A DNA stretch of 64,000 bases from NCBI GenBank assembly GCA_016722065.1, contig JADKGX010000001.1, positions 2,480,001-2,544,000 on the forward strand. The letters run 5' to 3'. Positions 27,911 through 36,471 of the stretch are shown here, one piece after another; the first letter of the stretch is position 1, and every line of letters starts with the position of its first letter. Source of the DNA: Planctomycetota bacterium. Lineage in GTDB: Bacteria > Planctomycetota > UBA8742 > UBA2392. The translations under genes were made by a program, and so were the position numbers. Under the pieces are notes generated by a model. It had not been told where the DNA came from. It was given only the letters and a program-made list of their open reading frames with translations, and searched no databases.

Positions 27911-28555
27911 TCAGCGCCGTGTTTCAAATGCATCCAGAATCAGGTCCAGGCCGAACTCGAACTCCTTGCCGTAGTCGTACTCTGGCTGCAAGGCGTACTT
28001 GACGATGAACTCATGGAAGTACGGGAATTGCTCCATAGGCAAGGCCTTCAGTATCTCGTCGCCCAGCACGGCAAGTTCCTGCGAAGTCTTGAAGGGCAGT
28101 TTCTGTTCCTGCAGCACAAAGCCATAGATGTAGCTGTCGAGGGCCGAAAACACGTGCCCGGCCATAGGGATCGAGAACCCGGCCTGCCGCAGGCAGCCCA
28201 GCACGGCATCGTAGTAGCGCATGGAAGCCGGGCCGGGGTTGCGGCGCGATTCCATCAGCGACATCGCCCACGGGTGGCGCTTGAACATTTCCCGGGCCGA
28301 CTGGGCGCGCCTGCGCATGGCGGACTTCCAGGCATTGCCGCGTGCCGGCAGCTCTATCTCAGCAATCACGGTATCGACCAGACTGTCAAGGATGTCGTCC
28401 TTGTCCCGCACGTGGTTGTAAAGCGACATGGCCTCGACACCCAGCCGGGACGCCAGTTTGCGCATTGAAAGCTTGGCCAGGCCGTTGCGGTCGGCAAAAC
28501 GCGCAGCGGCGGTCAGAACGCGGTCGCGGTTGAGTGGTTTGTGTGTGCGGGTCAT
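27911..28555 (-). CDS. TetR/AcrR-family repressor
   Basis: A 214-residue transcription regulator. The N-terminal HTH is LTAAARFADRNGLAKLSMRK followed by LASRLGVEAMSLYNHVRDKD. The C-terminal half (residues 80-210) looks like the TetR_C ligand domain with WAMSLMESRRNPGPASMRYY. It is divergent from the oxidoreductase at 28658, with two palindromic sites between them, so it probably represses that gene and itself. The inducer is unknown. Confidence 0.92.
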   Translation of the reverse strand: MTRTHKPLNRDRVLTAAARFADRNGLAKLSMRKLASRLGVEAMSLYNHVRDKDDILDSLVDTVIAEIELPARGNAWKSAMRRRAQSAREMFKRHPWAMSLMESRRNPGPASMRYYDAVLGCLRQAGFSIPMAGHVFSALDSYIYGFVLQEQKLPFKTSQELAVLGDEILKALPMEQFPYFHEFIVKYALQPEYDYGKEFEFGLDLILDAFETRR

Positions 28556-28598
28556 TGCAGCAAGCTAGCGGATTTTTTTTGCGAATCCAGTTGAATTG

Positions 28599-28630
28599 CT
28601 TACACCGTAAGTCTATACTTACGGTGTAAG
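28599..28630. promoter_or_regulatory. Double palindromic operator between tetR and oxidoreductase genes
   Basis: CTTACACCGTAAG (28599-28611), spacer TCTATA, CTTACGGTGTAAG (28618-28630). The two arms form one perfect 13-bp inverted repeat, and each arm is itself a palindrome CTTAC-N3-GTAAG. This gives two full TetR-type sites centred 19 bp apart in the only gap between the divergent genes, 44 bp from the repressor start and 28 bp from the oxidoreductase start. Confidence 0.85.
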
Positions 28631-28657
28631 TTCCGAAGACCGATACCTGGAGAAGCC

Positions 28658-29710
28658 ATGACCAACGCAATGCTCGAACCGACAATGACCACGACTGACA
28701 CCAGCGACAAGGCAACCATGCGCGCCGTTATCCAGCATGAATACGGCCGGGCCGAGGTGCTCCAGCTGGGTATCGAACCCGTGCCGACCCCCGCGCCCGG
28801 CGAAGTTCTGGTGCGCGTTGTGGCTGCTGGCCTCGATCGCGGGGTGTGGCACATGGTCGCGGGAAAGCCCTACCTTATGCGCATCATGGGTTTTGGCCTG
28901 CGCCGCCCAAAGACCCGCATTCCGGGCATGGACCTGGCGGGTACCGTCGAGGCCGTGGGGCGCGGCGTCACCCGCTTCAAGGCCGGCGATGCGGTGCTGG
29001 GCACAGCCATTGGCGCCGGGGCATTTGCCGAGTTCGCAAAGCTTGGCGAGTCCCAACTCGTGCACAAACCCGCCAACCTTTCCTTTGAACAAGCCGCAGC
29101 GCTGCCCGTGTCAGCGCTGGCAGCCCTGAAGGCTGTGCGGGACGTGGCCAAGGTGCAGGCCGGCCAGCATGTGCTGGTGATTGGCGCCGGCGGCGGCGTG
29201 GGAAGCTACGCCGTGCAGATCGCCAAGGCGCAGGGCGCCAGGGTTACCGGTGTGGCCAGTACCGGTAAGCTGAAGCATGTCCTTGAACTGGGTGCCGACG
29301 ACGTGATCGACTACACCCGGCAGGATTTCGCCCAAGCAGGCCCGCGCTTTGATGTGATCCTGGATATTGCTGGCAACCGCACGCTCAAGCACCTGCGCCG
29401 CGCCTTGAAGCCTCGTGGCACACTGGTGATCGTGGGCGGCGAAAACGGCGGAAGCTGGTTTGGCGGCATCGATCGCCAGCTTCGGGCCATGTTGCTGTCG
29501 GCGTTTACGCGCCAGAAGCTGACATCGTTCGTGTCAACCGTAAGCCAGTCAGCTTTGACTGACGTTGCCAGGTTGGCCCAAGACGGCGCCATCACACCGG
29601 TTGTAGATCGCACCTTCAGCCTTGCGCAGGCACCGCAGGCATTCGAATACCTGGAAAACGCAAAGGCCCGCGGCAAGATAGTAATCACCACGACGTTAAC
29701 TGCCGCGTAG
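28658..29710 (+). CDS. Zinc-independent MDR oxidoreductase (quinone-reductase-like)
   Basis: A 350-residue NAD(P)H-dependent medium-chain reductase. It shows the GroES-like half (VLQLGIEPVPTPAPGEVLVR, PGMDLAGTVEAVGRGVTRFK), ALPVSALAALKAV, the nucleotide loop GAGGGVGSYAVQIAKAQGA and the end LENAKARGKIVI. The catalytic-zinc Cys and the structural-zinc Cys quartet are absent, which points to the quinone reductase/enoyl reductase branch. A GGAGAAGCC site precedes the ATG. Expression is probably controlled by the divergent TetR through the operator just upstream, consistent with a detoxification role. Confidence 0.9.
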   Translation: MTNAMLEPTMTTTDTSDKATMRAVIQHEYGRAEVLQLGIEPVPTPAPGEVLVRVVAAGLDRGVWHMVAGKPYLMRIMGFGLRRPKTRIPGMDLAGTVEAVGRGVTRFKAGDAVLGTAIGAGAFAEFAKLGESQLVHKPANLSFEQAAALPVSALAALKAVRDVAKVQAGQHVLVIGAGGGVGSYAVQIAKAQGARVTGVASTGKLKHVLELGADDVIDYTRQDFAQAGPRFDVILDIAGNRTLKHLRRALKPRGTLVIVGGENGGSWFGGIDRQLRAMLLSAFTRQKLTSFVSTVSQSALTDVARLAQDGAITPVVDRTFSLAQAPQAFEYLENAKARGKIVITTTLTAA

Positions 29711-29839
29711 TAGTAAAATCGCCCTGCCGGCGCTGGTTTGTTGCGGTTTGTTCCGGCAGAGAATAAGCCGCCTGGCCCGGTCTGTGACTGATCGCCCCGT
29801 TGCGCGCGGGCGCCGCGTAAGTACCTTTCGCGCACGAAC

Positions 29840-29915
29840 GGGCCTGTAGCTCAGTTGGTAGAGCGATGCGTTCGCAATGCATAGGTCAGGGGTTCGAATC
29901 CCCTCAGGTCCACCA
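29840..29915 (+). tRNA. tRNA-Ala (anticodon CGC)
   Basis: A complete cloverleaf with encoded CCA. The acceptor stem GGGCCTG/CAGGTCC carries the G3-U70 pair that identifies tRNA-Ala. The D arm is GCTC/GAGC. The anticodon stem ATGCG/TGCAT closes a TTCGCAA loop with anticodon CGC, which reads GCG. The T arm is AGGGG-TTCGAAT-CCCCT. Confidence 0.97.
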
Positions 29916-30003
29916 GGTTTCGCCGCCCCGTCGCCTGCGCGCCGGGGCGGCATTGTCTTGCAGCCGCACTCGCTTGCGCGCTGGGCTGCTGTAGACTGCT
30001 GTC

Positions 30004-31101
30004 ATGGCCCGCTTTGCGCCCTACCTGCTTGTTGCCCTTGCCGGGCTGATTCTCAGCAGCTTGATCCCGCCGCCCCGGCGTGCCCAGGCCGATGCTTCCG
30101 AAATCGCCCGCGACACGGGCGTGCGCGTGCTGGGGGCCACACGCGGCTATGCCAGCACGGCGCTTTGGCTGCGCGCCGGTGAGGCCTACAAGCGCGGCGA
30201 CCTGTACGAAACCACCGCCACCTACCAGTTAATTCGCGAACTGCAGCCGCGCAACCCGGCCGTGTACAGCTATCTGGCCTGGAATGAGGCCTACAACCTG
30301 GCCGCGCAGTTTGCGGAACCAGAGCGGCGTATGGAATGGATTGCGCGCGGGTTTGCTACCTTGCGCCAGGGCCAGCGCGCGCTGCCCGCTGACGCCAGCC
30401 TGCGCCTGGACGAATGGCACTTTGTCTTGAATCGCTCGATCAGCTTTCCGCTGGGTGTGCTGGAAACTGAACTTCCGGCCTGGCGCGAAGCGGACCCGCA
30501 GTGGGCCTACCTGTGTGAGCAGGCCCGGGCGCGCTTTGACAAGCTCAGCACGCAGGACAAGCTTGCGCTTGCGTGGTTTCTGCAAGAGATCGGCTTGCAG
30601 GCCGGGCTGTTTGATACGGCCAACCTGGCCGCGGCACTCAGCAACGACCAGCGCCAGAAGCTGCTCGCGCCGGGCTTTGAAAGCCTGCCGCCGGACCAGC
30701 AGGGTGACCTGGCCACGCTGTTCAATGAATCCGAGCGCAGCCAGATGCGTGCCCTGTATGCCCTGGGGCCTGAAGTGCATGCATTTCTGGCCCTTTGCCA
30801 CTGGTGCCGCTTTCACCTGATGACGCTGGTTCTGGAACCGGCAATTCGGCTGCCCTATCGATCGCTGGCTGTGGATCTGGCTTTGATGAACAGCTATCGC
30901 TACGCACAACTCAACCTGCTGCCGGGCACAGAGACGGAATTCACGCCGCGCTACAAGCGGGGTGTTGCAACAGCGTTCAAGGCGGGTATAGACAACGCCG
31001 CCCGGTACGGGGGGGAGTCGGCTAAGTCCGAGTTCGCCAGCCATTTGCGCGAGAATTTTGAAGACCTTCCCGGCTGGTTGCCAAACGAACGACCTGAGTA
31101 A
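30004..31101 (+). CDS. Exported helical-repeat protein, function unknown
   Basis: A 365-residue protein with an N-terminal signal or anchor (MARFAPYLLVALAGLILSSL). A first TPR-like unit is clear: LRAGEAYKRGDLYETTATYQ, then LIRELQPRNPAVYSYLAWNE. The rest is helical and Trp/Tyr-rich (NLAAQFAEPERRMEWIARGF). The segment VLGATRGYASTALWLRAGEA just after the anchor recurs, as I recall, in exported TPR proteins of similar bacteria. It lies 88 bp after tRNA-Ala. No function can be assigned. Confidence 0.65.
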   Translation: MARFAPYLLVALAGLILSSLIPPPRRAQADASEIARDTGVRVLGATRGYASTALWLRAGEAYKRGDLYETTATYQLIRELQPRNPAVYSYLAWNEAYNLAAQFAEPERRMEWIARGFATLRQGQRALPADASLRLDEWHFVLNRSISFPLGVLETELPAWREADPQWAYLCEQARARFDKLSTQDKLALAWFLQEIGLQAGLFDTANLAAALSNDQRQKLLAPGFESLPPDQQGDLATLFNESERSQMRALYALGPEVHAFLALCHWCRFHLMTLVLEPAIRLPYRSLAVDLALMNSYRYAQLNLLPGTETEFTPRYKRGVATAFKAGIDNAARYGGESAKSEFASHLRENFEDLPGWLPNERPE

Positions 31102-31132
31102 GAGACACAGCCCAAGGATGCAGGAGACAAGG

Positions 31133-33979
31133 ATGATCGTTTCGATTCGCGGTCGACGCATGGCGGTTTCGCCCGCGCGCCTGATGACCGCAGCTTGCTT
31201 GATTCTGGCGGGGTTATTCCTTTCCGTGGGGGCACTGACCCACCAGGGCGGCCCGGCGGCTTTCTTCAACCTGGAACCCGCACTGAACCACGTTGCGCAG
31301 GCTGTTGGCCTGCAGGACGCCGGTGACGGCCTGGTTGCCGCAGGCACCGCCCGCGACTGGGTCAAAGACAAGGAAAGCTGGAAGGAAGGCCACTTCTGGT
31401 CCAGTGGCGCCAACACCGGCTACGGCATTGCCAGTATCGTGCTGGGCCTTCTGGCCTCGGCTGTGGCGCTTTTCATGGCGTTGAAGTTCTTCAAAGACGT
31501 CAAGGCCGCTGCACCAGGCAACGAACGCATGCAGGAGATTGCAGGCGCTGTGCGCGAAGGCGCCATGGCGTACCTGAACCGCCAGAAGAAGGTCGTGTTT
31601 GCGGCATTGGCGGGTACGGCCGTTTTGGTGGCATTGATCAACCTGGCCGGCGCCCATTGGTGGCTGTCGATCTTTATTCTGCTTGGCGTGGCCACCGGCG
31701 GCCTGTGCAGCTTTGCCACCGGCTGGTTCGGCATGCGCACGGCCACACTGGCCAGTAACCGCACCGCCTGGGCCTGCAAAGAAGGTGGCTTGAACGCGGG
31801 ACTGCAGGTCGCCTTCAAGGCCGGCAGCGTGATGGGCCTTAGCGTGGTCGGCATCGGCCTGGCGTTTGTGACTCTCAGCTTTGCGCTGATGGGCGGGGTG
31901 ATCGACCCGATTGCGACCGACATCAACATGAATGACGTGGCCAACGCCATGATCACGTTCGGTCTGGGTGCCTCGCTGGTGGCGCTGTTTGCCCGCGTGG
32001 GCGGCGGCATTTTCACCAAGGCCGCAGACGTCGGCGCAGACCTTGTGGGCAAGGTCGAAGCCGGCATTCCTGAAGACGACCCGCGCAACCCCGCAACGAT
32101 TGCCGACAACGTTGGCGACAACGTGGGCGACGTGGCGGGCATGGGCGCAGACCTGTACGAAAGCTACGTGGGCAGCATTCTGGCCAGCATCGCGCTGGCG
32201 TGGTCCGCGGCAGCGGCGCTGGGCAAGAACCCCTTTGGCTTCGTGTTTGCGGCCATTGGCATTGCGGCCGTGGGCATTGGGCTTTCGGTCGTCAGCACCA
32301 AGTTTGTCAAAACCAAAGAAGGCGCCACACTGGCAGAGCTGCTGCACGCCCTGCACAAGGGCGTCAACACAGCCAGCATTGGCGTGGGCGTGCTTTCGCT
32401 GCCGATCTGCCTGCTGGCCTTTCCGTGGGTGATGGGCTTCATGATGTGGCTGGCCGTGATTGTGGGGCTGGTCTCGGGCCTGGTGATTGCATGGGGCTCC
32501 GAACGCTATACGGCCTACGACTACAAGCCAACGCAGGACATCGCCAAGCAAAGCGCCACCGGCCCCGCAACCGTCATCATTGGCGGCCTGGCCGTGGGCA
32601 TGATGAGCACCTGGATTCCCATCATGACTGTGGCCGTGGCCACGCTGCTGGCCTTTGGTTTTGGCGGCGGCTTTGCTGAACCTGCCGCAGGCCTGTTTGC
32701 CGTGGCACTGGCCGCAGTTGGCATGCTCAGCACCCTGGGTATCACCCTGGCAACTGACGCCTACGGCCCGATTGCAGACAATGCCGGCGGCAACGCCGAA
32801 ATGGCCGGCCTGCCACCCGAAGTGCGTGAAAAGACCGACGCCCTGGACAGCCTTGGCAACACCACAGCGGCCATCGGCAAAGGGTTCGCCATTGGCAGCG
32901 CGGCGCTGACGGCGCTTGCGCTGATTGCCAGTTACGCTGACTCGATCAAGTCGTTCATCATGGCCAAAGAAAAAGGCGCCAATGCCGGCTTTGTCGACAT
33001 GGGCCTGGCCGTCATGACCAGTGCGATGAGCCCGCAGGTGATTATCGGCTTGTTCATTGGCGCGATGCTGGTGTTCATCTTTGGCGCCCTCACCATGAAG
33101 GCCGTGGGCGATGCCGCCAAGGAGATGGTTGAGGAAGTGCGCCGCCAGTTCCGCGAGATTCCGGGCATCATGGAAGGCACCGGCAAGCCCGATTACGCCC
33201 GCTGCGTGGACATCAGCACCAGCGCGGCCATCAAGCGCATGATTGTGCCCAGCATTCTGGCCGTTGCCGGCCCGATCGTGACTGGCGTGTTGTTCGGCGC
33301 AGGTGCGGTGTTTGGCCTGTTGGCGGGCGGCCTGGCTTCGGGTTTTGCCATGGCGGTCATGATGGCCAACGCCGGTGGCGCATGGGACAACGCCAAGAAG
33401 TGGATTGAAAAGGGCGGCCTTGCAGAAGCCTATATTGCTGAGGGCAAGTACAACCCCGACATCGAAGACAAAGCCCTCGAGGCCGTGGGCAAGACCCAGG
33501 GCGGCCCGGACGACGGCAAGAAGAAGAAGGGCAAGGGCAAGTCCAACAAGACCAAACGGGTTGCCAGCGAGTCCGGTGCAGAACCGGCCGCCAGCGAAAG
33601 CGCCAGCGACAGCACCGAAGAAGACTCGGACGACGAAGCAGAACAGCAAGCGCCCGCAACACCGGTCGCAGCGGAAACCAAGCCCGCCGAACCAGTGGCA
33701 GCGGCAGCCGTTGCCGCAACGCCAGCCGCTGAACCGGCCCACACCCCGGCCAAGCGCAAGTACAAGAAGTACATGAAGGGCAGCCCGGAACACAAAGCGG
33801 CCGTCACCGGCGACACCGTGGGCGACCCGTTCAAGGACACCAGCGGCCCCTCAATGAACATTCTGGTCAAGCTGATGAGCATGGTTGCTGTGGCCACCGT
33901 GGCGCTGACCATGATCGTCAACAAGGGCCAGGGCATTCTGCCGTGGCTGTTTGAGCTGGTCTTCACCAACAGCAAGTAA
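31133..33979 (+). CDS. hppA: Membrane-bound ion-pumping pyrophosphatase with large insertion
   Basis: Integral membrane pump that uses pyrophosphate hydrolysis to move H+ or Na+. The start is the ATG with GGAG 8 nt upstream, giving 948 residues against about 700 in most relatives. Visible are the DVGADLVGKVEAGIPEDDPR pyrophosphate site, DNVGDNVGD, the GNTTAAIGKGFAIGS motif whose Ala after TTA marks the K+-dependent subgroup, and the closing VGDTVGDPFKDTSGP. Residues about 785-880, just before that last block, are a low-complexity insert: KKKKGKGKSNKTK, then acidic EEDSDDEAEQ, then Ala/Pro repeats. All catalytic blocks remain, so it is likely active. Pumped ion not decidable. Confidence 0.95.
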   Translation: MIVSIRGRRMAVSPARLMTAACLILAGLFLSVGALTHQGGPAAFFNLEPALNHVAQAVGLQDAGDGLVAAGTARDWVKDKESWKEGHFWSSGANTGYGIASIVLGLLASAVALFMALKFFKDVKAAAPGNERMQEIAGAVREGAMAYLNRQKKVVFAALAGTAVLVALINLAGAHWWLSIFILLGVATGGLCSFATGWFGMRTATLASNRTAWACKEGGLNAGLQVAFKAGSVMGLSVVGIGLAFVTLSFALMGGVIDPIATDINMNDVANAMITFGLGASLVALFARVGGGIFTKAADVGADLVGKVEAGIPEDDPRNPATIADNVGDNVGDVAGMGADLYESYVGSILASIALAWSAAAALGKNPFGFVFAAIGIAAVGIGLSVVSTKFVKTKEGATLAELLHALHKGVNTASIGVGVLSLPICLLAFPWVMGFMMWLAVIVGLVSGLVIAWGSERYTAYDYKPTQDIAKQSATGPATVIIGGLAVGMMSTWIPIMTVAVATLLAFGFGGGFAEPAAGLFAVALAAVGMLSTLGITLATDAYGPIADNAGGNAEMAGLPPEVREKTDALDSLGNTTAAIGKGFAIGSAALTALALIASYADSIKSFIMAKEKGANAGFVDMGLAVMTSAMSPQVIIGLFIGAMLVFIFGALTMKAVGDAAKEMVEEVRRQFREIPGIMEGTGKPDYARCVDISTSAAIKRMIVPSILAVAGPIVTGVLFGAGAVFGLLAGGLASGFAMAVMMANAGGAWDNAKKWIEKGGLAEAYIAEGKYNPDIEDKALEAVGKTQGGPDDGKKKKGKGKSNKTKRVASESGAEPAASESASDSTEEDSDDEAEQQAPATPVAAETKPAEPVAAAAVAATPAAEPAHTPAKRKYKKYMKGSPEHKAAVTGDTVGDPFKDTSGPSMNILVKLMSMVAVATVALTMIVNKGQGILPWLFELVFTNSK

Positions 33980-33994
33980 CGCAAACTGGTTTAC

Positions 33995-34024
33995 AAAACG
34001 GGACGCCCACGGGCGTCCCGTTTT
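33995..34024 (+). terminator. Terminator of hppA
   Basis: Stem CGGGACGCCC/GGGCGTCCCG with AC loop (33999-34020), flanked by four A upstream and four T downstream. Confidence 0.93.
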
Positions 34025-34077
34025 CATTGCCGGCGCGCAATCATGGCCAGTGTCGCCACCTGTGCTAGACTTTGCCC

Positions 34078-35739
34078 ATGCGTGTCGCCTTGCTTTCGCT
34101 GCTGCTGCTTCTTGCCTGTGCCCTGCGCGCTGATGCAGAGTCTGACTACGCCGCGCTGCTGGAATCGCACAAGAACAAGCAATGGGCCCAGGCCCTGCAG
34201 CAGGCCGAGGCCTTTGCCAAGGACCACGCCGAGTTCAAGAACACCCATGCGGCCCTGTGGATGGGCGGCAACGCCGGCTTGAACTGCGACGAGTTTGTAC
34301 GCGCCGAGGTGCTGTACCGGGCGCTGCTGAAGGACTACCCGCAAAGCCGCCACGTTGAAAAAGCGCGCAATGAACTCGTGACGCTGCTGGTTAACGCCCG
34401 CGAATTGGAACGCTGCATCACCCAGTGCCAGCAGAATCTTGTCGCGCTGCCGCAATCCGACAACGCCGAACGCTGGCGCTACACCATCGGCGAATGCCGC
34501 TTTCGACTGTGGGACTTCAGGCAGGCCGAAGCCGACCTGAAACTGTTCTTGAAAGATTTTCCTGCAGGCGCATTGAAGGCCCGCGCCGAATCCTGCCTGG
34601 CGCAGATCAACCCGCCACTCAAAGTCGGCCCAGACGGCATTGTGCAGGGCTACGCCGGCAAGTACGTGGGCGATGTTCGGCTGGATCACGCGCAAAAAGC
34701 ATTGCCAGGCTACATGCAGCAATCCCTGGCGCAGCTGCGCCAGACGCTGGGCGTAGACCTTGCAGGCAAAGCGGCCGTGCTGATTGAGTTCAAGGACAAG
34801 GGCTTTGACCGCGACACCGAACGCGCCGTGACCACAACCATTGCCATCGATTACAAGCCCGTCACCCTGATGACCTTCTACACCGAGTTCGTGGTCGTCA
34901 GCGACAGCGACTTTCGCAGCCGCATCACCCATGAGCTCAAGCACGCTGCCTTTCGCGGCATCATGGGCCAGGCCTACCTGAACCTGCCCAAGTGGGTGCG
35001 CGAGGGTCTGGCCGTGTATGGCGCCGGGCAGACCAACGACCGCATCTGTGCCGTGCTGGGCGGGCGCGTATTCAGCGGCAAAGACCCGCGCGGCGTGCTG
35101 GACGGCATTGACGACGCCGACCACACGAGCGACGACTATGTGGAAGACGCCCTGGCCTTTGAGTGGCTGGAGAAACGCAAAACAGGCGCCGTGGCCGCGT
35201 TCTGCAAGCGCCTGCTGGCCGGTGAGGCCTGCGACAAACTGTTTGCTGAACTTTCGGGCCTGGCCTTTGCGCCCGCCCTGCAGGCTGCCGGCAGGGCGAT
35301 TGCCGCCGACATTGAGGCCCGCCTTGGTAAAGCCGAGAAAGAACTCGTCTCACTGCAGGACGAACAACTGGCCGCGGCAAGCCGCAAGCAGGACGGCAAG
35401 TGGGCCAAGGATTCCGGCATGGCAAAGTTTGCGGCATGGCTGGAGGCAAACCCGAACCACCTGCTGGTGCCCAACGCGCGCTATCGGCTGGCCCGGGCCT
35501 GCATTGCGGCACAGGATTACACCCAGGGCCGCAAGTGGCTTGCGCTGGTGGTGGCCGACGACGAGCGCTGCACACTGACCGACGACGCGCAGTACTGGAT
35601 CGCCCGCAGCTTTGAGCTGGAGGGCAAGACCAGCGAGGCCGAAGCCGCCTATGGTGTGTTGTTGCGCGACTACTGCTGGTCCAGCTATGCCGCGACACTC
35701 AAGGACCAGTACAAGCAGGCCGGGCCGGTCAAGGAATAG
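34078..35739 (+). CDS. Exported TPR protein with gluzincin-like metallopeptidase domain
   Basis: A 553-residue protein. The ATG at MRVALLSLLLLLACALRADA begins a good signal peptide. Helical TPR-type repeats follow (residues 25-175, QWAQALQQAEAFAKDHAEFK; DFRQAEADLKLFLKDFPAGA). Residues about 190-400 form a peptidase-MA-like domain with HELKH at 285-289 (HExxH zinc motif) and WVREGLAVY, whose Glu309 is the likely third ligand. A C-terminal repeat part follows (YRLARACIAAQDYTQGRKWL). I infer a periplasmic zinc peptidase. The substrate is unknown. Confidence 0.8.
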   Translation: MRVALLSLLLLLACALRADAESDYAALLESHKNKQWAQALQQAEAFAKDHAEFKNTHAALWMGGNAGLNCDEFVRAEVLYRALLKDYPQSRHVEKARNELVTLLVNARELERCITQCQQNLVALPQSDNAERWRYTIGECRFRLWDFRQAEADLKLFLKDFPAGALKARAESCLAQINPPLKVGPDGIVQGYAGKYVGDVRLDHAQKALPGYMQQSLAQLRQTLGVDLAGKAAVLIEFKDKGFDRDTERAVTTTIAIDYKPVTLMTFYTEFVVVSDSDFRSRITHELKHAAFRGIMGQAYLNLPKWVREGLAVYGAGQTNDRICAVLGGRVFSGKDPRGVLDGIDDADHTSDDYVEDALAFEWLEKRKTGAVAAFCKRLLAGEACDKLFAELSGLAFAPALQAAGRAIAADIEARLGKAEKELVSLQDEQLAAASRKQDGKWAKDSGMAKFAAWLEANPNHLLVPNARYRLARACIAAQDYTQGRKWLALVVADDERCTLTDDAQYWIARSFELEGKTSEAEAAYGVLLRDYCWSSYAATLKDQYKQAGPVKE

Positions 35740-35742
35740 CCT

Positions 35743-36471
35743 GTGCATTCAATCCAGCCGGTGTGGTGGGACTTGATCCCCTTGGTGCTGCTGTGCACGG
35801 GCATGCCGCTGCTGGCCGCACTGGTCACCATTCCGCGCATTCGTGCCTTGAGTGCACAGGAACAGGACAAGATCCGGCCCCGGTTGTACGCCAGCGCCAT
35901 GTTGAACCAGTGGATGTTTGCCCTTGCCGCGCTGTTGCCCTGGCTGCTGCGCGACGAGCCTCTGGCGGCCATCGGGCTTAAACTGCCAGAACGCTGGTGG
36001 CTGTATGCCCTGGCCGGAACCTTGATTGTTGCGGTATCGCTGGTGGTGCAGCGGCGCAAATTCAAGGCCTCGGTCGATGGCGCAGAACTGGTGGCGCAGC
36101 AATTGAAAGGCGCGGCGTTCATCATTCCAAGGACGCAGCGAGAGGTCAGCCTGTGGGCGCTGGTTTGCCTGCATGCGGGGCTGTGTGAAGAACTGCTGTA
36201 TCGCGGCTGGCTGTTTGCCCTGGCCCGGGCGCTCATGCCCGATTGGGCAGCAGCCCTGGCCGTGACAGCGGCCTTTGGCCTGGCGCACATGTACCAGGGC
36301 GCCAAGGGTGTTGTGCAGACGGCTGTAGTGGGGGCGATCTTTCTGCTGCTGGCCTGGGCCAGCGACAGCCTGTGGCTTCCCATGGCTGCGCATGCGCTGT
36401 TTGATTGGCACAGCGGCACGCTGGGCCGCTGGGCGATGTACGGAAATCATGAACGAGCCAACCCCACTTGA
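35743..36471 (+). CDS. CPBP-family intramembrane metalloprotease
   Basis: A 242-residue membrane protein of the CPBP (CAAX protease and bacteriocin-processing, ABI/Rce1-like) family. Motif 1 is EELLYR (Glu-Glu-x3-Arg), motif 2 is FGLAHMYQG and motif 3 HALFDW; together these supply the catalytic Glu and His residues. The GTG start lies 3 bp after the previous stop and the end overlaps uvrC by 23 bp, so it sits in a tight unit. The substrate is unknown. Confidence 0.92.
   Translation: MHSIQPVWWDLIPLVLLCTGMPLLAALVTIPRIRALSAQEQDKIRPRLYASAMLNQWMFALAALLPWLLRDEPLAAIGLKLPERWWLYALAGTLIVAVSLVVQRRKFKASVDGAELVAQQLKGAAFIIPRTQREVSLWALVCLHAGLCEELLYRGWLFALARALMPDWAAALAVTAAFGLAHMYQGAKGVVQTAVVGAIFLLLAWASDSLWLPMAAHALFDWHSGTLGRWAMYGNHERANPT

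Noticed and set aside
31214..33793. An 859-codon open frame opposite the pyrophosphatase gene
   Set aside because: Composition is dominated by His, Gly, Ala and Arg, no family features, and it mirrors hppA codons. It is a shadow of that gene.
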